DNA of 64,000 bases from Physella acuta (taxonomy: Eukaryota > Mollusca > Gastropoda > Physidae): assembly GCF_028476545.1 (NCBI RefSeq), contig NW_026731674.1, positions 410,501 to 474,500 on the forward strand, in the 5' to 3' direction. The position numbers were made by a program, and so were the translations under genes. The notes below the pieces were generated by a model. That model was given only the letters and a program-made list of their open reading frames with translations. It did no database searches and was not told where the DNA came from. This document shows, piece after piece, positions 36,226 through 48,200 of this stretch (position 1 is the stretch's first letter; every line of letters starts with the position of its first letter).

Positions 36226-39200
36226 CTGAAACAAAAAAATAGAGAATTAGAGAGACAGAGAGACAATGAGAGATAGAGAGAGACAGAGAGACAATGAGAG
36301 ATAGAGAGAAACAATGAGAGACAGAGAGACACAATGAGAGACAGAGAGGGACAGAGAGAGACAGAGAGAAACAATGGCAGAGAACCAATGAGAGACAGAG
36401 AAAGAGAACCAATGAGAGACAGAAAAAGAGAGAATGAGAGAAAGGTGACTGACCTTTTAAGTTGTAGCCATAGGCAGCATAAGCTGCCGTCATGCCTGCA
36501 TGCGCCCCTGCTATTTCTGCAGCTGACATGGCCTTTCTGGCACTGCCACGCCCTCGCCCTCGCTTGCCTACACTTGAGCCCCTGGGGCGGCCTCGACCTC
36601 GCTTGGGGGGTTCAACAACAGGACTAGAGACTAGAGAGAAGAGAGGGTTCAACCACAGGACTAGAGAGAAGAGAGGGTTCAACCACAGGACTAGGGAGAA
36701 GAGAGGGTTCAACCACAGGACTAGAGAGAAGAGAGGGTTCAACCACAGGACTAGGGAGAAGAGAGGGTTCAAGAACAGGACTAGGGAGAAGAGAGGGTTC
36801 AACCACAGGACTAGAGAGAAGAGAGGGTTCAACCACAGGACTAGGGAGAAGAGAGGGTTCAAGAACAGGACTAGAGAGAAGAGAGGGTTCAACCACAGGA
36901 CTAGGGAGAAGAGAGGGTTCAAGAACAGGACTAGAGAGAAGAGAGGGTTCAACCATAGGACTAGGGAGAAGAGAGGGTTCAACCATAGGACAAGAGAGAA
37001 GAGAGGGTTCAACCACAGGACTAGGGAGAGGAGAGGGTTCAACCACAGGACTAGAGAGAAGAGAGGGTTCAACCACAGGACTAGGGAGAAGAGAGGGTTC
37101 AACCACAGGACTAGAGAGAAGAGAGGGTTCAACCACAGGACTAGAGAGAAGAGAGGGTTCAACCACAGGACTAGGGAGAAGAGAGGGTTCAACCATAGGA
37201 CTAGAGACTAGAGAGAAGAGAGGGTTCAACCACAGGACTAGGGAGAAGAGAGGGTTCAACCATAGGACTAGGGAGAAGAGAGGGTTCAACCATAGGACTA
37301 GGGAGAAGAGAGGGTTCAACCACAGGACTAGGGAGAAGAGAGGGTTCAACCATAGGACTAGGGAGAAGAGAGGGTTCAACCACAGGACTAGAGAGAAGAG
37401 AGGGTTCAACCATAGGACTAGGGAGAAGAGAGGGTTCAACCATAGGACTAGGGAGAAGAGAGGGTTCAACCATAGGACTAGGGAGAAGAGAGGGTTCAAC
37501 CACAGGACTAGGGAGAAGAGAGGGTTCAACCATAGGACTAGGGAGAAGAGAGGGTTCAACCACAGGACTAGAGAGAAGAGAGGGTTCAACCACAGGACTA
37601 GAGAGAAGAGAGGGTTCAACCATAGGACTAGGGAGAAGAGAGGGTTCAACCACAGGACTAGGGAGAAGAGAGGGTTCAACCATAGGACTAGGGAGAAGAG
37701 AGGGTTCAACCACAGGACTAGGGAGAAGAGAGGGTTCAACCATAGGACTAGGGAGAAGAGAGGGTTCAACCATAGGACTAGGGAGAAGAGAGGGTTCAAC
37801 CACAGGACTAGAGAGAAGAGAGGGTTCAACCACAGGACTAGAGAGAAGAGAGGGTTCAAGAACAGGACTAGGGAGAAGAGAGGGTTCAACCATAGGACTA
37901 GGGAGAAGAGAGGGTTCAACCATAGGACTAGAGAGAAGAGAGGGTTCAACCATAGGACTAGGGAGAAGAGAGGGTTCAACCACATGACTAGAGAGAAGAG
38001 AGGGTTCAACCACAGGACTAGAGAGAGGAGAGGGTTCAACCACAGGACTAGGGAGAAGAGAGGGTTCAACCATAGGACTAGAGAGAAGAGAGGGTTCAAG
38101 AACAGGACTAGGGAGAAGAGAGGGTTCAACCACAGGACTAGAGAGAAGAGAGGGTTCAACCACAGGACTAGAGAGAAGAGAGGGTTCAACCACAGGACTA
38201 GGGAGAAGAGAGGGTTCAACCACAGGACTAGGGAGAAGAGAGGGTTCAACCATAGGACTAGGGAGAAGAGAGGGTTCAACCACAGGACTAGAGAGAAGAG
38301 AGGGTTCAACCACAGGACTAGAGAGAAGAGAGGGTTCAAGAACAGGACTAGGGAGAAGAGAGGGTTCAACCACAGGACTAGAGAGAAGAGAGGGTTCAAC
38401 CATAGGACTAGAGAGAAGAGAGGGTTCAACCATAGGACTAGAGACTAGAGAGAAGAGAGGGTTCAACCACAGGACTAGGGAGAAGAGAGGGTTCAACCAT
38501 AGGACTAGGGAGAAGAGAGGGTTCAACCATAGGACTAGGGAGAAGAGAGGGTTCAACCACAGGACTAGGGAGAAGAGAGGGTTCAACCATAGGACTAGGG
38601 AGAAGAGAGGGTTCAACCACAGGACTAGAGAGAAGAGAGGGTTCAACCATAGGACTAGGGAGAAGAGAGGGTTCAACCATAGGACTAGGGAGAAGAGAGG
38701 GTTCAACCATAGGACTAGGGAGAAGAGAGGGTTCAACCACAGGACTAGGGAGAAGAGAGGGTTCAACCATAGGACTAGGGAGAAGAGAGGGTTCAACCAC
38801 AGGACTAGAGAGAAGAGAGGGTTCAACCACAGGACTAGAGAGAAGAGAGGGTTCAACCATAGGACTAGGGAGAAGAGAGGGTTCAACCACAGGACTAGGG
38901 AGAAGAGAGGGTTCAACCATAGGACTAGGGAGAAGAGAGGGTTCAACCACAGGACTAGGGAGAAGAGAGGGTTCAACCATAGGACTAGGGAGAAGAGAGG
39001 GTTCAACCATAGGACTAGGGAGAAGAGAGGGTTCAACCACAGGACTAGAGAGAAGAGAGGGTTCAACCACAGGACTAGAGAGAAGAGAGGGTTCAAGAAC
39101 AGGACTAGGGAGAAGAGAGGGTTCAACCATAGGACTAGGGAGAAGAGAGGGTTCAACCATAGGACTAGAGAGAAGAGAGGGTTCAACCATAGGACTAGGG

Positions 39201-42200
39201 AGAAGAGAGGGTTCAACCACAGGACTAGAGAGAAGAGAGGGTTCAACCACAGGACTAGAGAGAGGAGAGGATTCAACCACAGGACTAGGGAGAAGAGAGG
39301 GTTCAACCATAGGACTAGAGAGAAGAGAGGGTTCAAGAACAGGACTAGGGAGAAGAGAGGGTTCAACCACAGGACTAGAGAGAAGAGAGGGTTCAACCAC
39401 AGGACTAGAGAGAAGAGAGGGTTCAACCACAGGACTAGGGAGAAGAGAGGGTTCAACCACAGGACTAGGGAGAAGAGAGGGTTCAACCATAGGACTAGGG
39501 AGAAGAGAGGGTTCAACCACAGGACTAGAGAGAAGAGAGGGTTCAACCACAGGACTAGAGAGAAGAGAGGGTTCAAGAACAGGACTAGGGAGAAGAGAGG
39601 GTTCAACCACAGGACTAGAGAGAAGAGAGGGTTCAACCATAGGACTAGGGAGAAGAGAGGGTTCAACCATAGGACTAGAGAGAAGAGAGGGTTCAACCAC
39701 AGGACTAGGGAGAAGAGAGGGTTCAACCACAGGACTAGAGAGAAGAGAGGGTTCAACCACAGGACTAGAGAGAAGAGAGGGTTCAACCACAGGACTAGAG
39801 AGAAGAGAGGGTTCAAGAACAGGACTAGGGAGAAGAGAGGGTTCAACCATAGGACTAGAGAGAAGAGAGGGTTCAAGAACAGGACTAGAGAGAGGAGAGG
39901 GTTCAACCACAGGACTAGAGAGAAGAGAGGGTTCAACCACAGGACTAGAGAGAAGAGAGGGTTCAACCACAGGACTAGGGAGAAGAGAGGGTTCAACCAC
40001 AGGACTAGGGAGAAGAGAGGGTTCAACCACAGGACTAGAGAGAAGAGAGGGTTCAACCATAGGACTAGGGAGAAGAGAGGGTTCAACCACAGGACTAGGG
40101 AGAAGAGAGGGTTCAAGAACAGGACTAGGGAGAAGAGAGGGTTCAACCATAGGACTAGGGAGAAGAGAGGGTTCAACCATAGGACTAGAGAGAAGAGAGG
40201 GTTCAACCATAGGACTAGGGAGAAGAGAGGGTTCAACCACAGGACTAGAGAGAAGAGAGGGTTCAACCATAGGACTAGGGAGAAGAGAGGGTTCAACCAC
40301 AGGACTAGGGAGAAGAGAGGGTTCAACCATAGGACTAGGGAGAAGAGAGGGTTCAACCACAGGACTAGAGAGAAGAGAGGGTTCAACCACAGGACTAGGG
40401 AGAAGAGAGGGTTCAACCACAGGACTAGGGAGAAGAGAGGGTTCAACCATAGGACTAGAGACTAGGGAGAAGAGAGGGTTCAACCACAGGACTAGAGAGA
40501 AGAGAGGGTTCAACCACAGGACTAGGGAGAAGAGAGGGTTCAACCACAGGACTAGAGAGAAGAGAGGGTTCAACCACAGGACTAGGGAGAAGAGAGGGTT
40601 CAACCATAGGACTAGAGACTAGGGAGAAGAGAGGGTTCAACCACAGGACTAGAGAGAAGAGAGGGTTCAACCACAGGACTAGGGAGAAGAGAGGGTTCAA
40701 CCACAGGACTAGAGAGAAGAGAGGGTTCAACCACAGGACTAGAGAGAAGAGAGGGTTCAACCATAGGACTAGAGAGAAGAGAGGGTTCAACCACAGGACT
40801 AGAGAGAAGAGAGGGTTCAACCATAGGACTAGGGAGAAGAGAGGGTTCAACCACAGGACTAGGGAGAAGAGAGGGTTCAACCATAGGACTAGGGAGAAGA
40901 GAGGGTTCAACCACAGGACTAGGGAGAAGAGAGGGTTCAACCATAGGACTAGGGAGAAGAGAGGGTTCAACCATAGGACTAGGGAGAAGAGAGGGTTCAA
41001 CCACAGGACTAGAGAGAAGAGAGGGTTCAACCACAGGACTAGAGAGAAGAGAGGGTTCAAGAACAGGACTAGGGAGAAGAGAGGGTTCAACCATAGGACT
41101 AGGGAGAAGAGAGGGTTCAACCATAGGACTAGAGAGAAGAGAGGGTTCAACCATAGGACTAGGGAGAAGAGAGGGTTCAACCACAGGACTAGAGAGAAGA
41201 GAGGGTTCAACCACAGGACTAGAGAGAGGAGAGGGTTCAACCACAGGACTAGGGAGAAGAGAGGGTTCAACCATAGGACTAGAGAGAAGAGAGGGTTCAA
41301 GAACAGGACTAGGGAGAAGAGAGGGTTCAACCACAGGACTAGAGAGAAGAGAGGGTTCAACCACAGGACTAGAGAGAAGAGAGGGTTCAACCACAGGACT
41401 AGGGAGAAGAGAGGGTTCAACCACAGGACTAGGGAGAAGAGAGGGTTCAACCATAGGACTAGGGAGAAGAGAGGGTTCAACCACAGGACTAGAGAGAAGA
41501 GAGGGTTCAACCACAGGACTAGAGAGAAGAGAGGGTTCAAGAACAGGACTAGGGAGAAGAGAGGGTTCAACCACAGGACTAGAGAGAAGAGAGGGTTCAA
41601 CCATAGGACTAGGGAGAAGAGAGGGTTCAACCATAGGACTAGAGAGAAGAGAGGGTTCAACCACAGGACTAGGGAGAAGAGAGGGTTCAACCACAGGACT
41701 AGAGAGAAGAGAGGGTTCAACCACAGGACTAGAGAGAAGAGAGGGTTCAACCACAGGACTAGAGAGAAGAGAGGGTTCAAGAACAGGACTAGGGAGAAGA
41801 GAGGGTTCAACCATAGGACTAGAGAGAAGAGAGGGTTCAAGAACAGGACTAGAGAGAGGAGAGGGTTCAACCACAGGACTAGAGAGAAGAGAGGGTTCAA
41901 CCACAGGACTAGAGAGAAGAGAGGGTTCAACCACAGGACTAGGGAGAAGAGAGGGTTCAACCATAGGACTAGGGAGAAGAGAGGGTTCAACCACAGGACT
42001 AGAGAGAAGAGAGGGTTCAACCATAGGACTAGGGAGAAGAGAGGGTTCAACCACAGGACTAGGGAGAAGAGAGGGTTCAACCATAGGACTAGGGAGAAGA
42101 GAGGGTTCAACCACAGGACTAGAGAGAAGAGAGGGTTCAACCACAGGACTAGGGAGAAGAGAGGGTTCAACCACAGGACTAGGGAGAAGAGAGGGTTCAA

Positions 42201-45200
42201 CCATAGGACTAGAGACTAGGGAGAAGAGAGGGTTCAACCACAGGACTAGAGAGAAGAGAGGGTTCAACCACAGGACTAGGGAGAAGAGAGGGTTCAACCA
42301 CAGGACTAGAGAGAAGAGAGGGTTCAACCACAGGACTAGGGAGAAGAGAGGGTTCAACCATAGGACTAGAGACTAGGGAGAAGAGAGGGTTCAACCACAG
42401 GACTAGAGAGAAGAGAGGGTTCAACCACAGGACTAGGGAGAAGAGAGGGTTCAACCACAGGACTAGAGAGAAGAGAGGGTTCAACCACAGGACTAGAGAG
42501 AAGAGAGGGTTCAACCATAGGACTAGAGAGAAGAGAGGGTTCAACCACAGGACTAGAGAGAAGAGAGGGTTCAACCATAGGACTAGAGAGAAGAGAGGGT
42601 TCAACCATAGGACTAGAGAGAAGAGAGGGTTCAACCATAGGACTAGAGAGAAGAGAGGGTTCAACCACAGGACTAGAGAGAAGAGGGGGTTCAAGAACAG
42701 GACAAGAGTTTGATGACATCCCTCAAGACACCTGTCATCATTACATCATGTCGTCATTACATCATGTCGTCATGACATCATGTCGTCATTACATCATGTC
42801 GTCATGACATCATGTCGTCATGTCATCATGTCGTCATGACGTACCTGGCGTAAAGTGCAAGCTGTCATCCACAATAACCAGCCCCCCGTCATTGCTGTCA
42901 TCTTGTGCCGTGGCCTCACTGCCGACTGACATGTGGGCAGATGTCAGCTCACTACAGAATGACATCTAAACAACATCAAGAATAAATCAAGATTCCACAA
43001 GGGCACAAGCTTTTGGTGCTAATTATTCAATTATCTTATGTAAGGCCAACATATGACAGCTGGCACTGACATATGTCAGACTAGCTAGCAGTGACATACC
43101 GGACTAGCTGGCATGGAATCACCAATAGAGTCCTGGTCTGGGGCAGGTATGGTCACATTCTTCTCTTCTGTCACACTTTTCTTTTTACTGCCATCTCGTT
43201 TCTTCAAAACAAAAACTCTAATCAAAAACAGCAAAAACTTCTGGCCATTGGCTAGTGTCTAGAGGACAAAACTAACCTTGTCCTGGCCATTGGCTAGTGT
43301 CTAGAGGACAAAACTAACCTTGTCCTGGGCTAGTGTCTAGAGGACAAAACTAACCTTGTCCTGGGCTAGTGTCTAGAGGACAAAACTAACCTTGTCCTGA
43401 GCTAGTGTCTAGAGGACAAAACTAACCTTGTCCTGGCCATTGGCTAGTGTCTAGAGGACAAAACTAACCTTGTCCTGGGCTAGTGTCTAGAGGACAAAAC
43501 TAACCTTGTCCTGAGCTAGTGTCTAGAGGACAAAACTAACCTTGTCCTGGCCATTGGCTAGTGTCTAGAGGACAAAACTAACCTTGTATTCCCTTTTCCT
43601 GTTCCTAAAAATGGTGCCAAGATTGGGATCATCCCCCCACAAAACTAACCTTGTATTCCCTTTTCCTCTTCCTAAAAATGGTGCCAAGATTGGGATCATC
43701 CCCCACTTTCTCAAACTGTCGAGTGAGCACTGAAAGTGAAAAAAAAGATCTGAGCAACCAAGAGAGTTCATAGGACAACAGCACTAACTAGGAATCAATT
43801 CAACGCTGGGGGCTGGAGTGGCTGACCATTCTAAAAGCTTCAACCCCCTCCCCAAAATATGTCATCACACAATGTCAGACCCTCAAATGTCATCACACAA
43901 TGTCAGACTCCCAAATGTCATCACACAATGTCAGACTCCCAAATGTCATCTCACAATGTCAGACTCCCAAATGTCATCTCACAATGTCAGACTCCCAAAT
44001 GTCATCAAACAATGTCAGACCCCCAAATGTCATCTCACAATGTCAGACTCCCAAATGTCATCACACAATGTCAGACCCCCAAATGTCATCTCACAATGTC
44101 AGACTCCCAAATGTCATCACACAATGTCAGACTCCCAAATGTCATCTCACAATGTCAGACTCCCAAATGTCATCAATGTCAGACCCCCAAATGTCATCTC
44201 ACAATGTCAGACTCCCAAATGTCATCACACAATGTCAGACCCCCAAATGTCATCTCACAATGTAAGACCCCCAAATGTCATCACACAATGTCAGACCCCC
44301 AAATGTCATCACACAATGTCAGACCCTCAAATGTCATCACACAATGTCAGACAATGAACACAAGGATAAAAAGATGGTATCAAGCAGGGAGTGGCTGCTT
44401 ACACTTTTTTTCCATTTCCTCATCATCAATGAGCAGGGATACAACCTCTCTAGGTTTCAGGGTGTCAGGCTTGTAACTGCCGCCTGAGATAACCATTTTC
44501 TGGATCTGTATGGGAGACACATACTGCGGTCAACATACTGCGGTCAACATAGTCACATACTGAGGTCAACATAGTCACATACTGAGGTCAACATAGTCAC
44601 ATACTGAGGTCAACATAGTCACATACTGAGGTCAACATAGTCACATACTGAGGTCAACATAGTCACATACTGAGGTCAACATAGTCACATACTGAGGTCA
44701 GTACAACATAGTCACATACTGAGGTCAACATACTGAGGTCAACATAGTCACATACTGAGGTCAACATACTGAGGTCAACATAGTCACATACTGTGGTCAA
44801 CATAGTCACATACTGAGGTCAACATAGTCACATACTGAGGTAAGCACAACATAGTCACATACTGAGGTCAGCACAACATAGTCACATACTGAGGTCAACA
44901 TAGTCACATACTGAAGTCAACATAGTCACATACTGAGGTAAGCACAACATAGTCACATACTGAGGTCAACATAGTCACATACTGAAGTCAACATAGTCAC
45001 ATACTGAAGTCAACATAGTCACATACTGAGGTCAACATAGTCACATACTGAGGTCAACATAGTCACATACTGAGGTCAACATAGTCACATACTGTGGTCA
45101 ACATAGTCACATACTGAGGTCAACATGGTCACATACTGTGGTCAACATAGTCACATACTGAGGTCAACATAGTCACATACTGTGGTCAACATAGTCACAT

Positions 45201-48200
45201 ACTGAGGTCAACATGGTCACATACTGTGGTCAACATAGTCACATACTGTGGTCAACATAGTCACATACTGAGGTCAACATAGTCACATACTGAGGTCAAC
45301 ATAGTCACATACTGAGGTCAACATAGTCACATACTGAGGTCAACATAACATAGTCACATACTGTGGTCAACATAGTCACATACTGTGGTCAACATAGTCA
45401 CATACTGTGGTCAACATAACATGGTCACATGGTGAGGTCAACATAGTCACATACTGAGGTCAACATAGTCACATACTGAGGTCAACATACTGAGGTCAAC
45501 ATAGTCACATACTGAGGTCAACATAACATAGTCACATACTGAGGTCAACATAGTCACATACTGAGGTCAACATAACATAGTCACATACTGTGGTCAACAT
45601 AGTCACATGGTGAGGTCAACATAACATAGTCACATACTGTGGTCAACATAGTCACATACTGAGGTCAACATAGTCACATACTGTGGTCAACATAGTCACA
45701 TACTGCGGTCAACATAGTCACATACTGAGGTCAACATAGTCACATACTGAGGTCAACATAGTCACATACTGAGGTCAACATACTGAGGTCAACATAGTCA
45801 CATACTGAGGTCAACATAACATAGTCACATACTGTGGTCAACATAGTCACATACTGAGGTCAACATAGTCACATACTGAGGTCAACATAACATAGTCACA
45901 TACTGTGGTCAACATAGTCACATACTGAGGTCAACATAGTCACATACTGTGGTCAACATAGTCACATACTGAGGTCAACATACTGAGGTCAACATAGTCA
46001 CATACTGAGGTCAACATAACATAGTCACATACTGTGGTCAACATAGTCACATACTGTGGTCAACATAACATAGTCACATACTGTGGTCAACATAACATAG
46101 TCACATGGTGAGGTCAATAATTCATTGAGTTTAACACCAGCCACCCTAACCCTAACTCTAACCCTAAAGCCTATGTAGGACTGGCTTGAACAATGAATAG
46201 AGAGATTGCCATACCTCACTTTTTTCTTTAGCCCTCTGTAAAATACGTTCCTCTATAGTCCCTTTACAGATGAGCCTGTAGACCGTTACTTGCTTGGTTT
46301 GTCCCAGCCTATGGGCTCGGTCCATGGCCTGCTGGTCTACTGTGGGGTTCCAGTCACTGTCATAGAAGATGACCTAAGGGAACACTCATGGATTCATACA
46401 TGACCTAAGGGAACACTCATGGATTCATACATGACCTAAGGGAACACTCATGGATTCATACATGACCTAAGGGAACACTCATGGATTCATACATGACCTA
46501 AAGGAACACTCATGGATTCATACATGACCTAAGGGAACACTCATGGATTCATACATGACCTAAGGGAACACTCGTGGATTCATACATGACCTAAGGGAAC
46601 ACTCGTGGATTCATACATGACCTAAGTAGAAAAGTGTCCAGTAGAAAAGTGTCCAGTACAAAAGTGTCCAATACAAAAATGTCAAGTAGAAAAGCATCAA
46701 GTAGAAAAGTGTCCCAGTAGAAAAGTGTCCAGTAGAAAAGTGTCCAGTAGAAAAGTGTCCAGTAGAAAAGTGTCCAGTAGAAAAGCATCAAGTAGAAAAG
46801 TGTCAAGTAGAAAAGTGTCCAGTAGAAAAGTGTCCAGTAGAAAAGCATCAAGTAGAAAATTGTCCAGTAGAAAAGTGTCAAGTAGAAAAGTGTCAAGTAG
46901 AAAAGTGTCCAGTAGAAAAGTGTCCAGTAGAAAAGTGTCAAGTAGAAAAGTGTCAAGTAGAAAAGTGTCCAGTAGAAAAGTGTCCAGTAGAAAAGTGTCC
47001 AGTAGAAAAGTGTCCAGTAGAAAAGTGTCAAGTAGAAAAGTGTCCAGTAGAAAAGTGTCCAGTAGAAAAGTGTCAAGTAGAAAAGTGTCAAGTAGAAAAG
47101 TGTCCAGTAGAAAAGTGTCCAGTAGAAAAGTGTCCAGTAGAAAAGTGTCAAGTAGAAAAGTGTCCAGTAGAAAAGTGTCCAGTAGAAAAGTGTCCAGTAG
47201 AAAAGTGTCCAGTAGAAAAGTGTCCAGTAGAAAAGTGTCAAGTAGAAAAGTGTCAAGTAGAAAGTGTCCAGTAGAAAAGTGTCAAGTAGAAAAGTGTCAA
47301 GTAGAAAAGTGTCCAGTAGAAAAGTGTCCAGTAGAAAAGTGTCCAGTAGAAAAGTGTCAAGTAGAAAAGTGTCCAGTAGAAAAGTGTCCAGTAGAAAAGT
47401 GTCCAGTAGAAAAGTGTCAAGTAGAAAAGTGTCAAGTAGAAAAGTGTCAAGTAGAAAAGTGTCAAGTAGAAAAGTGTCCAGTAGAAAAGTGTCAAGTAGA
47501 AAAGTGTCAAGTAGAAAAGTGTCCAGTAGAAAAGTGTCAAGTAGAAAAGTGTCAAGTAGAAAAGTGTCCAGTAGAAAAGTGTCAAGTAGAAAAGTGTCCA
47601 GTAGAAAAGCGTCCAGTAGAAAAGCATCCAGTAGAAAAGTGTCCAGTAGAAAAGTGTCCAGTAGAAAAGTGTCAAGTAGAAAAGTGTCAAGTAGAAAAGT
47701 TACCGTGTCAGCAGCTGTGAGGTTAATGCCAAGCCCTCCAGCTCTTGTACTCAGCAGGAAGACAAAAATGTCTGACCTAGTTTGGAAGTCTGCAACCATG
47801 TCACGTCTCTCAGAGATTTTGGAAGAACCATCTAGACGCATGTACGTATGCTTTCTGTACCACATATACTCCTGCAATTGTTACATACACAAAAAAACAC
47901 ATCAAAGATATCCACACACAAAAATGAGGCCTGGGAAACAAAGAGAAGCTAAACCCAGCAGGAAGACCTGACTAAACCCAACAGGAAGACCTGACTAAAC
48001 CCAACAGGAAGACCTGACTAAACCCAGCAGGAAGACCTGACTAAACCCAGCAGGAAGACCTGGCTAAACCCAACAGGAAGACCTGACTAAACCCAGCAGG
48101 AAGACCTGACTAAACCCAGCAGGAAGACCTGACTAAACCCAGCAGGAAGACCTGGCTAAACCCAGCAGGAAGACCTGACTAAACCCAACCCAGCAGGAAG

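Noticed and set aside
36203-42719. Very long minus-strand open frames (up to 1081 codons) of [10 protein letters not shown] and [10 protein letters not shown] repeats
   Set aside because: They follow from a 30-bp period without stops and have no independent start or domain. Only the segment next to the AT-hook exon has a plausible coding link, reported as a finding.
46591-47877. A 428-codon minus-strand frame joining INO80 motif V exon to repeats
   Set aside because: The exon is real up to 47704, where a good donor lies; the remainder is the 15-bp array read in frame by chance.
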